64,000 nt of DNA from NCBI GenBank assembly GCA_002423105.1, contig DIUT01000027.1:26043-90042 (forward strand). The letters run 5' to 3'. Of this stretch, positions 1-8,524 are shown piece by piece. The position numbers and the translations under genes were made by a program. Numbering within the stretch: the stretch's first letter is position 1; every line of letters begins with the position of its first letter. This DNA is from Geobacter sp. UBA6151. GTDB taxonomy: Bacteria > Desulfobacterota > Desulfuromonadia > Geobacterales > Pseudopelobacteraceae. The notes beneath the pieces are model-generated. The model saw nothing but the letters and a program-made list of their open reading frames with translations, ran no database searches and was not told the DNA's origin.

Positions 1-627
1 GTTGAAGCGGCGCTGCTCCAGCCGGACACGGAACTGGTGGCTGCTCACCGTTCAGTCATCCTTGATCCCCGCGATCCGCAAGTTAAGGAGGCGGCGCGGG
101 CCAACGGCGTCACTGATCAGTGGCTGGAAGCAGCGGAAAAATCGCCGGTCTACGCACTGATCAAGGAGTTCGGCGTGGCTCTGCCCCTGCACCCCGAGTT
201 CCGCACCATGCCGATGGCCTACTACATCCCGTCACTCTCGCCGGTCATCTCCAGCGGCACCGACCTGCACGAACTGGCGCTGCATGGCACCATACCGCTG
301 CTTGAAAAACTCCGTGCCCCCATCAGCTTCCTGGCCAGCCTCCTCTCCGGCGGCAACCAGACTGTCGTTGCCGAAGCCTTGCAAAAACTGATCGCGTTAC
401 GGGTCTTCAAACGCGCCGACAACCTCGGCCAGCCGGTTCTGGAATCAACCCTGCACGAGGCTGGCCTGGACAAGGAGGGAGCCGACAAGCTCTACCGCCT
501 CTTCACCATCGGCGGATACCGTGAACGCAACGTCATCCCGACCCAGCAGCGCGAAGAGCAAGATCCCTACCAGCGCAAGGGGGCCAGCGGTTTCGGCATC
601 CTCAAGAAAACAAGGGGGCCGCGATGA
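1..627 (+). CDS. narH: respiratory nitrate reductase beta subunit NarH (3' part)
   Basis: The frame is open from base 1, so this is the last 208 residues of a protein of about 500. It matches the C-terminal part of NarH, the iron-sulfur subunit that passes electrons from NarI to the molybdenum subunit NarG on the cytoplasmic membrane face. The segments MPMAYYIPSLSPV and LYRLFTIGGYRERNVIP are typical of NarH. The cysteine clusters lie upstream of the window. Its stop overlaps the narJ start (ATGA), as in other nar operons. Confidence 0.93.
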   Translation, partial: VEAALLQPDTELVAAHRSVILDPRDPQVKEAARANGVTDQWLEAAEKSPVYALIKEFGVALPLHPEFRTMPMAYYIPSLSPVISSGTDLHELALHGTIPLLEKLRAPISFLASLLSGGNQTVVAEALQKLIALRVFKRADNLGQPVLESTLHEAGLDKEGADKLYRLFTIGGYRERNVIPTQQREEQDPYQRKGASGFGILKKTRGPR

Positions 628-1169
628 ACATAGCCGCCAGTTACGATGCCCTTGCCCGGTTGCTGGACTATCCGGAGGACAAACAACGCTTGCAGGCTGA
701 TTATGCCCTGGTTAGCGGATTCCTGAACAAAGAGCGGTTTGACAGCCCGCTCTCCCTGTTTGCCGAATTTGCCGCCACGGCATCCGAGGCTGCCCTCCAG
801 GAAGAGTACGTCGCCACCTTTGATTTCAATCCGGCCACCTCCCCCTACCTGGGACATCATCTTTTTGGTGACAACCAGAAAAAGGGCGGCTACATGATCA
901 TGCTGAAGCAGGAGTTTGAACGCTGCGGCTACACCCCCGCCGGTTGCGAACTTCCCGACCATCTTGCGGTACTGCTGGGCTTTCTGGCCCATCTGGCAAA
1001 AAAGGAAGACCGTGAATTCAGGCAGCCGTTCATCACCGCCTGCGTATTGCCGGGAGTTGAACGTCTGGGCTCGGCCTTTGCCCAAAAGCAGGATTCACCA
1101 TGGAAAGCTTTGATCGAAGCAGCCAGGCTGCTCTGTCTCGTGGATTGCAAGGAGGCGCCATCATGCTGA
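624..1169 (+). CDS. narJ: nitrate reductase assembly chaperone NarJ
   Basis: A 181-residue, largely helical protein of the NarJ/DmsD/TorD chaperone group. It is recognised by the sequence around EEYVATFDFNPATSPYLG and by its position between narH and narI. NarJ binds the NarG N-terminus and assists molybdenum-cofactor and Fe-S insertion before the enzyme attaches to NarI. It is not part of the final enzyme. It overlaps narH by 4 nt and its 3' end overlaps the narI start, so translation is probably coupled. Confidence 0.9.
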   Translation: MNIAASYDALARLLDYPEDKQRLQADYALVSGFLNKERFDSPLSLFAEFAATASEAALQEEYVATFDFNPATSPYLGHHLFGDNQKKGGYMIMLKQEFERCGYTPAGCELPDHLAVLLGFLAHLAKKEDREFRQPFITACVLPGVERLGSAFAQKQDSPWKALIEAARLLCLVDCKEAPSC

Positions 1170-1828
1170 ACACCATCGTCTTTGTCATACTCCCCTACGT
1201 TGCCCTGGCCCTGGTGCTGTTTGTGACGCCGTACCGTTATTTCAGCAACCGCCTGACCTGGTCGGCCTACTCCACCCAGTTTCTGGAGCGCAAGATACTC
1301 TACTGGGGGATCAATCCCTGGCATTACGGTATTCTGCCGATATTGCTGGCACATCTGTTCGCCACCGTGTTTTCCGGGGCCACCGCTGCGCTGGTGGGGG
1401 ATCAGACCCGTCTGCTGGTGGTGGAGATCACCGGTCTGGGACTGGGGATCATCGCCTTTAGCGGTTGCCTGGTGTTGTTGTTGCGGCGGGCAAATGCGCC
1501 GATCCTGAACAAGGTAACCTCGCCGGCCGATTGGCTGATACTCCTGCTATTGGGCTTTCAGACCGCCACCGGCATCTTTGTTGCCATCACCAACAGCTGG
1601 GGATCCCAATGGTATCCGTCCACTGCGGCTCCGTACCTGCGTTCGCTGGTGCTGCTGAATCCGCAGCCGGAATACGTGACCGGCATCTCCACCGCCTTTA
1701 CCCTGCATGTGGCAGGAGCCTTCCTGCTGCTGGCGGTGCTGCCCTTTACCAAGCTGGTGCACCTGCTGTATCTGCCCTTTGATTTCCTGAAAGACCTGCC
1801 GATTCTCTACAAGTGGCGGTCACGGTAA
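1163..1828 (+). CDS. narI: respiratory nitrate reductase gamma subunit NarI (cytochrome b)
   Basis: A 221-residue integral membrane protein with about five hydrophobic helices. It is the dihaem cytochrome b that oxidises quinol and feeds electrons to NarH. Histidines suitable for haem lie in WGINPWHYGILP and in TLHVAGAFLLL near the C-terminus. ATG 1163 is chosen over an in-frame upstream start at 1100 because it follows a GGAGG (1151-1155) and begins directly with the first membrane helix. It overlaps the end of narJ by 7 nt. Confidence 0.92.
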   Translation: MLNTIVFVILPYVALALVLFVTPYRYFSNRLTWSAYSTQFLERKILYWGINPWHYGILPILLAHLFATVFSGATAALVGDQTRLLVVEITGLGLGIIAFSGCLVLLLRRANAPILNKVTSPADWLILLLLGFQTATGIFVAITNSWGSQWYPSTAAPYLRSLVLLNPQPEYVTGISTAFTLHVAGAFLLLAVLPFTKLVHLLYLPFDFLKDLPILYKWRSR

Positions 1829-1869
1829 TGTTTACTGCATACAAGTCCTATCCATAAGGAGAGGTAACA

Positions 1870-3390
1870 ATGTCAGGATCGGGAAGAACCGACGATAAAC
1901 CAATGGGCTGGAAGGATCTGCTTGCCTTCGGGCACGACGAGATCAAGGCTCTGCACAAGACATGGATCGCCTTCTTTATCACCTTCTATGTCTGGTTTAA
2001 CATGGCACCGTTAGCATCAACCATCATGAAGGATACCGGCCTTACCCTTGATCAGCTCAAGATACTGGCTATCTGCAACGTCGCCCTGACCGTGCCGATG
2101 CGGGTCATCGTCGGCATGCTGTGTGACCGTCTGGGACCACGCAAAACCTTCTGTCTGGTGATGTGGTCCATGGCTGCCCCCTGTATCTGGTTCGCCTTTG
2201 CCACCACCTTCACCGAAATGCTGATCTCACGCCTGATCCTGAGTGCCGTCGGCACCGGTTTCGTGGTGGGTATTGCCATGACCTCCCTCTGGTTCAAGCC
2301 CAAGGACACCGGTTTTGCGCAAGGCGTGGAAGCCGGTCTGGGAAACTGGGGGTCGTCACTGGCGGCGATTACCATGCCGTTACTGGCACTGACGGTTCTG
2401 GACAGCTGGCGCTGGGCAATCGCCCTGAGCGGCATTGTGATGTTCGCCTATGGTGTTTACTACTGGTTTGCCATTACCGACGGCCCCCGGGATGCTGTCA
2501 GGACCGTGGCCAGAAAGGCGCATGCCATCGAAGTCTCCACCTGGGGTGACCTGATCCTGGCTATTCTCTGGACCATACCGATTGTGGGCGTCCTTGCCCT
2601 TGTGGTCAGGACCGTCACCCAAAAAGGGTTCATCACGCCGGAGACGTCCTACATGCTCTACGCTCTGATTACGGCCGGCGTACTGTATCAGGTTGTATCG
2701 CTGATTAAGGTGAATGTGCCGATTCTTAAGAAAGGCGTGCCCGAGGATGACAAATACCGCTTCACCCAGGTGGGCACCCTCTGCGCTTCCTACGTTGTCA
2801 CCTTCGGTGCCGAACTGGCGGTTATTTCCATGCTGCCGCTGTTTTTCCAGAAAACCTTTGCCATGACGCCGGTGATGGCCGGTCTGTTCGGCTCCATGTT
2901 CGCGCTGCTGAACTTCTTCTCGCGGGCACTGGGCGGTTACATCTCGGACCGGACCCCCACAAGGAAACTTGCCCATCTGATCTATCTGGGCGGCGTAACC
3001 GCCGGTTTTATCCTGATGAGTTTCATCAGCGCCCAGTGGCCCTTGGTCCTGGCCTCTCTGGCGGTATTTGTCTGCGCCCTGTTTGTTACCGGCGGTTGCG
3101 GCACGACCTATGCGCTGGTGCCGTTCGTCAAGCGGCGCATCACCGGTAACGTGGCCGGGTATGCCGGAGCGTACGGCAATGTGGGGGCGGTGGTGTACAC
3201 CTCCGCTTACATGCTGCTGTCCGACAGCCAGTTTTTCCTGATGATCGGCATCACGGCCGCCGTGGTGTTCATCTTCTGCGTTATCTCCATGAAAGAACCG
3301 GACGGCGCCTTTGCCAGGGAATACCATTTGTCGTCAGTTGACAAGGAACTGATGGCCAACGCAGCGGTTGATGCTGTTGCAACCAAATAA
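1870..3390 (+). CDS. narK1: NarK-type nitrate/nitrite transporter (first copy)
   Basis: A 506-residue major facilitator protein with about 12 membrane helices. It has the MFS motif CDRLGPRK between helices 2 and 3 and the nitrate/nitrite-porter signature around EAGLGNWGSS and GGCGTTYALVPFVKRR. It should move nitrate in and/or nitrite out for the reductase encoded just upstream. A strong AGGAGAGG precedes the ATG. It differs clearly from the second NarK at 3548. Paired NarK proteins often split proton-nitrate symport from nitrate/nitrite exchange, but which type this one is cannot be decided from sequence alone. Confidence 0.9.
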   Translation: MSGSGRTDDKPMGWKDLLAFGHDEIKALHKTWIAFFITFYVWFNMAPLASTIMKDTGLTLDQLKILAICNVALTVPMRVIVGMLCDRLGPRKTFCLVMWSMAAPCIWFAFATTFTEMLISRLILSAVGTGFVVGIAMTSLWFKPKDTGFAQGVEAGLGNWGSSLAAITMPLLALTVLDSWRWAIALSGIVMFAYGVYYWFAITDGPRDAVRTVARKAHAIEVSTWGDLILAILWTIPIVGVLALVVRTVTQKGFITPETSYMLYALITAGVLYQVVSLIKVNVPILKKGVPEDDKYRFTQVGTLCASYVVTFGAELAVISMLPLFFQKTFAMTPVMAGLFGSMFALLNFFSRALGGYISDRTPTRKLAHLIYLGGVTAGFILMSFISAQWPLVLASLAVFVCALFVTGGCGTTYALVPFVKRRITGNVAGYAGAYGNVGAVVYTSAYMLLSDSQFFLMIGITAAVVFIFCVISMKEPDGAFAREYHLSSVDKELMANAAVDAVATK

Positions 3391-3394
3391 GTAA

Positions 3395-3503
3395 GCTCCC
3401 CCTCCCTTGATGGGAGAGGGCTGGGGGGAGGGTGAACATGCGACATGGCAATTTCATGGACAACTCCCCCCCACCCTAACCCTCCCCCACCAGGGGGGAG
3501 GGA
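3395..3503. repeat. pair of inverted C/G-rich REP-like repeats
   Basis: Two related elements of about 40 bases lie in opposite orientation between the two narK genes. Copy one (about 3395-3433) contains GCTCCCCCTCCC and GGGCTGGGGGGAGGGTG. Copy two (about 3462-3503) is its near reverse complement, with ACCCTAACCCTCCCCC and AGGGGGGAGGG. Each can form a hairpin and together they form a larger one. This is a REP/BIME-like arrangement that could damp readthrough between the transporters. No gene is visible in this gap. Confidence 0.6.
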
Positions 3504-3547
3504 ACTTGTAAATAGACAACTTTAATACATCAAAGGAGAATTCAATC

Positions 3548-5197
3548 ATGGCCAGATTACCCAGATGGGAACCGGAAGATCCTCAATTCTGGCAAGAGAC
3601 CGGGAGTGCCGTTGCATGGCGCACCTGTGCGCTGACAACATTTTCGCTGATATTCTCGTTTGCCACCTGGTTTGTCATGAGCGCCGTGGTGGTCCGGATG
3701 CCGGCCATCGGCTTCAACTTCACCACCATGGAGTACTTCTGGCTGGCAGCCATACCGGGCTTTGCCTCCGGCATTCTGCGCTTGATCCATTCCAACTTCA
3801 TCCCGGTGCTGGGCACCAGGCCGGTGGTCAGCATATCGACCATCATCAAGGTAATTCCCATGGTCTGGCTCGGTCTGGCCATTCAGGACACCAGCACCTC
3901 CTGGACCACCTTCATGATCATCGGCTTCCTCACCGGTATGGGCGGCGGGGACTTTTCCTCGTTCATGCCCTCCACCAGTATTTTCTTCCCGAAACGGCTC
4001 CAGGGACTGGCCATGGGCATCCAGGCGGGCCTGGGCAACTTCGGGGTAAGTATAGTGCAGTTCGTAGCACCGTGGATCATCGGTTTTGCTGCGCTGGGCG
4101 CCATCGCCGGGGGGCCGCAGAACTTTACCAAGGTTGATGTCTTAAAGGATGTCAAAGTCACCAAAAACGCCAGCGGCGTGGTGACTGACGTGGTGGCCAA
4201 ACGGCCCGATCTGGCGGCCGCAACCGTCATTACCCGTGACGGTGATCTGATCAAGGATGTGGTGATCAATGAGACCGCCACCACCAAAAACATGAAAGTG
4301 GAGCTGAAGAAGAACGACGCCGGTTTGATTACCGATGTTGTGGTCAAAAAGGTCATCAAAAAGCAAATCTGGTTGCAGAACGCGCTGTTCGTCTGGGTGC
4401 CGTTTCTTGTTGTCGCCTTCATTCTCTGCGCCCTGTTCCTGCGAAGCGTTACGCTCCCGGCACGGGGATTCAAGGGGCAGTTTGAAATCCTGAGCAGCAG
4501 GAACCGGGCACGCACCCATACCTGGAACTGCACCATCACCTATATCACCTCATTCGGTTCCTTCTCCGGCTATGCGGCCGCATTTCCGATGATGATCAAA
4601 ACCATTTACGGCGGTTTTGACGGCGCGCCGGACCCATTGGCCTACGCCTATCTCGGCCCGCTGATCGGCGGCCTGATCCGTGCCCTGACCGGTCCGGTGT
4701 TTGACAAGTGGGGCGGCAGCAAGGGGATGCACTGGACCACCCTGGGACAGATCGTCGGTTGTCTGGCCCTGGCCTTCGGCGGCTACCTGACCCCCACCGG
4801 CCTTGATCAGTTCCAGGGATTTGTCTGGATCATGCTCTTCATCTTCCTGATGACCGGCACCAACAATGCGGCAACCTTCCGCCAGTACCCGATCGTCTTT
4901 GCCTATTCACCGGCCAAGGGAGCGCAGATGCTGGGCTGGACCGGGGCATGGGCGGCCTTCGGCCCCTTTATCTGGACCTCGCTCATCGGCGCATCCATCA
5001 CCAATACCGGCAACGCCAAGCTGTTCTTCATCGGTGTTTCCCTGTTCTATGCCTATTCCTGCTTCATCAACTGGTGGTACTACACTCGCACAGGGGCCGA
5101 GCGTTTTGATTACGGCAACTCCGGCGGCACCTGGTGGGACAAACTCTCCGAGGAAGAAAAACAGGAAATGAAGCGTATCGACATGAACGCAAAATGA
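3548..5197 (+). CDS. narK2: NarK-type nitrate/nitrite transporter with a large loop insertion (second copy)
   Basis: A 549-residue MFS porter. The nitrate-porter signature appears as GMGGGDFSSFMPS (about 130-142) and AGLGNFGVS (about 160-168). Further support comes from TGTNNAATFRQYPIVF in the C-terminal half. It is unusual in carrying about 80 hydrophilic residues (about 191-272) between two membrane helices. That insert is rich in Lys, Asp, Thr and Val and contains two similar short units ending in TDVV. The second NarK of such pairs is commonly the nitrate/nitrite antiporter, which is inference here. The start follows AAGGAGAA. Confidence 0.88.
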   Translation: MARLPRWEPEDPQFWQETGSAVAWRTCALTTFSLIFSFATWFVMSAVVVRMPAIGFNFTTMEYFWLAAIPGFASGILRLIHSNFIPVLGTRPVVSISTIIKVIPMVWLGLAIQDTSTSWTTFMIIGFLTGMGGGDFSSFMPSTSIFFPKRLQGLAMGIQAGLGNFGVSIVQFVAPWIIGFAALGAIAGGPQNFTKVDVLKDVKVTKNASGVVTDVVAKRPDLAAATVITRDGDLIKDVVINETATTKNMKVELKKNDAGLITDVVVKKVIKKQIWLQNALFVWVPFLVVAFILCALFLRSVTLPARGFKGQFEILSSRNRARTHTWNCTITYITSFGSFSGYAAAFPMMIKTIYGGFDGAPDPLAYAYLGPLIGGLIRALTGPVFDKWGGSKGMHWTTLGQIVGCLALAFGGYLTPTGLDQFQGFVWIMLFIFLMTGTNNAATFRQYPIVFAYSPAKGAQMLGWTGAWAAFGPFIWTSLIGASITNTGNAKLFFIGVSLFYAYSCFINWWYYTRTGAERFDYGNSGGTWWDKLSEEEKQEMKRIDMNAK

Positions 5198-5259
5198 GGT
5201 AAGCTGATGAGGGAAGGCTTTCCGCCTTCCCATGTCATGCTCTGGAGCTTGAACGGTTT

Positions 5260-5460
5260 ATGAACGATATAATCAACATAATCGGCATCATCTATGGACT
5301 CATTCTGATCCTTACCCTGTTTGTACGGAACAGGTTCATGGAGTCGATGCGTGTGGATGCCCTGTTCATGCCGCAACCAACCGAGAAGACCAGACCCGTG
5401 AATCTGGTTGCCGGTCTTTTGGTTGCGGGGTACGCCATTTACTCGTTGATGGCCGGATAA
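5260..5460 (+). CDS. small two-helix membrane protein, unknown
   Basis: A 66-residue protein with a hydrophobic segment at about 5-22 (IIGIIYGLILILTLFV), a polar middle with MRVDALFMPQPTEK, and a second hydrophobic segment near the C-terminus. I do not recognise the family. It lies 62 nt after narK2 and 19 nt before the PAS gene on the same strand, so it is probably part of the nar transcription unit. It has no obvious strong ribosome-binding site. Coding looks real because the two-helix pattern is coherent and the gap would otherwise be empty. Confidence 0.6.
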   Translation: MNDIINIIGIIYGLILILTLFVRNRFMESMRVDALFMPQPTEKTRPVNLVAGLLVAGYAIYSLMAG

Positions 5461-5479
5461 GAGAGCAAGGAGAACAATA

Positions 5480-5917
5480 ATGAATGATATGAAAAGGTAT
5501 CTGCAACAAACCCTTGACATGGCTCCTGAAGCCATCCTGATTTCCGACCGTGAGGGAATCATCCGCTACTGGAACAACGGCGCCGAACAGATGCTGGGTT
5601 ACAGCGCCGCCGAAGCGGTTGGACAGTCACTGGATTTGTTCATCCCCGAAAAACTGCGTAGCCGCCACTGGGAGGGTTATTATCGGGTCATGGAGTCCGG
5701 TGAAACCAAGTACAAGACCGGCCTGCTCTCCTCGCCCGGTCTGCGCAAGGATGGCAGCCAGGTATCACTGGAATTCAGTATGGTGCTTTTAAAGGACGAG
5801 TCCGGCGTCATGCAGGGCTGCGCCTCAATCATGCGCGATGTAACCGCCCGCTGGCTGAAGGAAAAAGAGTTGAAGCAGAAACTGGCTGACTGCGAGGCAC
5901 AACTGCCCAAGCCTTGA
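5480..5917 (+). CDS. stand-alone PAS domain protein
   Basis: A 145-residue soluble protein that is essentially one PAS/PAC domain. Typical features are EAILISDREGIIRYWNNGAE, GYSAAEAVGQ and a C-terminal PAC-like stretch ending in MRDVTARWLKEKELKQKL, which looks like the start of a coiled coil. No kinase, GGDEF or other output domain follows. It sits last in the nar gene row behind AAGGAG, and a terminator-like hairpin follows. It may bind a small ligand or haem, or act as a partner subunit for a sensor kinase elsewhere. Its function is not established by the sequence. Confidence 0.82.
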   Translation: MNDMKRYLQQTLDMAPEAILISDREGIIRYWNNGAEQMLGYSAAEAVGQSLDLFIPEKLRSRHWEGYYRVMESGETKYKTGLLSSPGLRKDGSQVSLEFSMVLLKDESGVMQGCASIMRDVTARWLKEKELKQKLADCEAQLPKP

Positions 5918-5943
5918 CAAAATCCTATAAAACCCTGAAAGAT

Positions 5944-5979
5944 GGCAGTTCCATATTCATATAAGGAGCTGCCTTTTTT
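5944..5979 (+). terminator. terminator-like hairpin covering the pepF ribosome-binding site
   Basis: GGCAGTTCC (5944-5952) can pair with GGAGCTGCC (5965-5973), with one G-U pair, and is followed at once by six T residues. This is a textbook intrinsic terminator at the end of the nar row. The 3' arm contains the AAGGAG that should serve the pepF start at 5980, so the same hairpin could mask that site. Confidence 0.6.
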
Positions 5980-7755
5980 ATGACCGATATCAATCTTACC
6001 TGGAATACCGCCCTGCTCTACCCTGCCCCTGACTCTCCGGAACTGGAGGCGGCTCTTTCATCCTTCGAACCGCTGGCTAACTCTTTCCGTGAAAAATACT
6101 TTACAAAGATAGCCACTCTGGATGCCCCGGCCATCCTGGCGGCCGTGCAGGAGTACGAGGCGCTGCAAACTCGCATGGCCCGGCCGTTCTGCTACTCGCA
6201 CCTGCTGTTTGCCAGTGATTCCGGCAACGAGGTCCATCGCGCCCTCTCTCAGCGCTGTTCCGAGCTGGGCAGCCGCCTTTCCCAGGCCCTGCTCTTCTTT
6301 GACCTGGAACTGATGGACCTGCCGGACGAACTGTTTGCAAGCGTTTGCGCCCTGCCCGCTGCTGACAACTACCGACATTTCCTTGAGAACATCCGTAAGT
6401 TCAAGCCCTACAGCATGAAGGAAAATGAGGAGCGGCTCTTAACCCGCAAGGACCTTACCGGCAGCCGGGCCTTTACCAAACTGTTTGATGAACTGTCCGC
6501 CTCGCTGCGCTACACCATGGAATTTGAGGGGGAGAGACAGGAGTTCACCGGTGAAGAACTGCTGGCCCTCCTGCATCATCCCTCCCCGGAGGTGCGCTAC
6601 AACGCCCAGACCACCTTTCTGGAAAAACATGCCGAAGGGGGCAACGGATTGGTCTTCGGTACGGTCTTCAACACCATGGCCTTGGACCACGGGCAGGAGA
6701 TGGAACTGCGCGGTTATGCCAACGCCATCCAGCCCACCAATATCGGCAACGAGCTTTCCGACGAGGCGGTGGAGCACCTGATGCAGACCACCGAGGCCAA
6801 CTACGGGCTGGCCCAGGAGTATTTCCGGCTGAAAGCACGGATGCTGGGCATGGACCACTTACGTAACTGTGACGTTTATGCCCCGGTGGTGGAAACGCAG
6901 AAAAAATACCGGTTTGACGAAGCCCGAGAGCTGACCGTGGCTGCCTACCGCACCTACGATCCGGAGTTCGGCGCCATTGTGCAGGCCTTTTTCGATGAGC
7001 GGCGGGTGGATGTGCTGCCCCGCCCCGGCAAATCGGGCGGCGCCTTTGCCATGGGTATTTCCCCCAATGATCCGCCGTTTTTGTTGCTGAATTTCACCGA
7101 AAACCTGCGCGACATCGCAACAATAGCCCATGAAGCCGGCCACGGCCTGCATTTCGTGCTCTCCAAAAAACAGACCACCCTCAACTACCACGCTCCCCTG
7201 CCCCTGGCCGAAACCGCCTCGGTCTTCGGCGAAATGCTGCTGACCCGCATGCTGCTGGACCGGGAACAGGACCCGCAGGTGCGCAAGAGCCTGCTCTGCG
7301 CCAAAATCGAGGATATCATCGCCACCACCTTCCGCCAGACCGTGCTGACCCGTTTTGAGCTGCGCCTGCATGGCGAGCGCCAAAGCGGCCTGCTGTCCAA
7401 CGAGCGGATCGCGGAGCTGTGGCTGGAGGAAAACGCAAAACTCTATGGTGACAGCGTGGAGATGATCCCGGCCTACAAATGGGGATGGTCTTACATCAGC
7501 CACTTCATCCACAGCCGTTTCTACTGCTACTCCTACACCTTTGCCGAACTGCTGGTGCTGGCCCTCTACCAGCAATACCGCGAACAGGGAGACAGCTTCA
7601 AACCGGGCTACCGGGCGCTGCTCGAATCCGGCGGGGCGCTTTCCCCGGCCGACACGGCGAAACTGGCGGGTATTGACATCGAAAACAGTGGCTTCTGGCA
7701 GAAGGGGTACGATTTCCTGGGCGGGCTGATTGCAGAGCTGAAACGGATAGTATAA
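5980..7755 (+). CDS. pepF: oligoendopeptidase F family metallopeptidase (M3)
   Basis: A 591-residue M3-family zinc peptidase of the usual PepF length. The zinc site HEAGH lies at 384-388, with the downstream glutamate helix in LAETASVFGEML. Family members cut short peptides of roughly 7-17 residues in the cytoplasm. The C-terminal stretch YISHFIHSRFYCYSYTFAEL is characteristic. No signal peptide is visible. The ATG sits directly behind a T-run and hairpin whose 3' arm holds the likely ribosome-binding site. Confidence 0.9.
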   Translation: MTDINLTWNTALLYPAPDSPELEAALSSFEPLANSFREKYFTKIATLDAPAILAAVQEYEALQTRMARPFCYSHLLFASDSGNEVHRALSQRCSELGSRLSQALLFFDLELMDLPDELFASVCALPAADNYRHFLENIRKFKPYSMKENEERLLTRKDLTGSRAFTKLFDELSASLRYTMEFEGERQEFTGEELLALLHHPSPEVRYNAQTTFLEKHAEGGNGLVFGTVFNTMALDHGQEMELRGYANAIQPTNIGNELSDEAVEHLMQTTEANYGLAQEYFRLKARMLGMDHLRNCDVYAPVVETQKKYRFDEARELTVAAYRTYDPEFGAIVQAFFDERRVDVLPRPGKSGGAFAMGISPNDPPFLLLNFTENLRDIATIAHEAGHGLHFVLSKKQTTLNYHAPLPLAETASVFGEMLLTRMLLDREQDPQVRKSLLCAKIEDIIATTFRQTVLTRFELRLHGERQSGLLSNERIAELWLEENAKLYGDSVEMIPAYKWGWSYISHFIHSRFYCYSYTFAELLVLALYQQYREQGDSFKPGYRALLESGGALSPADTAKLAGIDIENSGFWQKGYDFLGGLIAELKRIV

Positions 7756-7801
7756 TATTGCCAAATTCACAATGGTTGGAATCATAGTACAGGAGCCTTT
7801 C

Positions 7802-8524
7802 ATGACCCGTAACGAAGCAAAAGACAAAATCATCTTTGCCCTTGATGTGAACAATATCCAGGAGATCGACCGTTTTGCCGCACTTCTGTCCGGCAAGGTG
7901 GGCATATTCAAGGTGGGCAAGGAACTGTTCACCACCGCCGGCCCTGCGGCGGTTGAAGCGGTGAAACGCCAGGGCGGCGACGTTTTTCTGGATCTGAAAT
8001 ACCACGACATTCCCAATACCGTGGCCCAGGCGATGCTGGCCGCCGGACGGATGGGGGTAAAACTGGCCAACCTGCATGCCCTGGGTGGGCCGCAGATGAT
8101 GGAGCAGGCGGCGAACGAAGTGCGAAAGAACTTCAGTGACAGCGAACGGCCCCGGCTGCTGGCGGTGACCATTCTCACCTCTTCCACCCAGGAAACACTG
8201 CAAGCTGTCGGCATCGAGCATCCTCTTGAGCAGATGGTGGTCCGTCTGGCAAAGCTGGCCAAGGAAAGCGGCATGGACGGCGTGGTGGCCTCGCCCCTGG
8301 AGATCGAGGCGATCAGGGCTGCCTGCGGTCCCGGTTTCCTGATTGTCACCCCTGGTGTGCGACCGGCCTTTGCGTCGGTGGACGATCAGAAGCGGATCAT
8401 GACCCCGGCTGAAGCGGTGAAGGCAGGTGCTGATTATCTGGTGATCGGTCGTCCCATTGCCAAGGCGGACGATCCCGCAGCCGCCGCTGATCTGATTGTT
8501 GATGAAATACTGGGAGGCTGCTGA
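7802..8524 (+). CDS. pyrF: orotidine 5'-phosphate decarboxylase
   Basis: A 240-residue enzyme for the last step of UMP synthesis, decarboxylating OMP. The catalytic D-x-K-x-x-D motif is present as LDLKYHDIPNT, and the phosphate-binding C-terminal GADYLVIGRPI is intact. ATG 7802 is preferred to the upstream in-frame 7772 because it starts the conserved protein and follows CAGGAG. The stop shares one base with the rlmB start (TGATG), implying coupled translation. Confidence 0.95.
   Translation: MTRNEAKDKIIFALDVNNIQEIDRFAALLSGKVGIFKVGKELFTTAGPAAVEAVKRQGGDVFLDLKYHDIPNTVAQAMLAAGRMGVKLANLHALGGPQMMEQAANEVRKNFSDSERPRLLAVTILTSSTQETLQAVGIEHPLEQMVVRLAKLAKESGMDGVVASPLEIEAIRAACGPGFLIVTPGVRPAFASVDDQKRIMTPAEAVKAGADYLVIGRPIAKADDPAAAADLIVDEILGGC

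Noticed and set aside
6859..8349. 496-codon minus-strand frame across pepF and pyrF
   Set aside because: It spans two well-supported genes on the opposite strand, has no recognisable domain and no good start.
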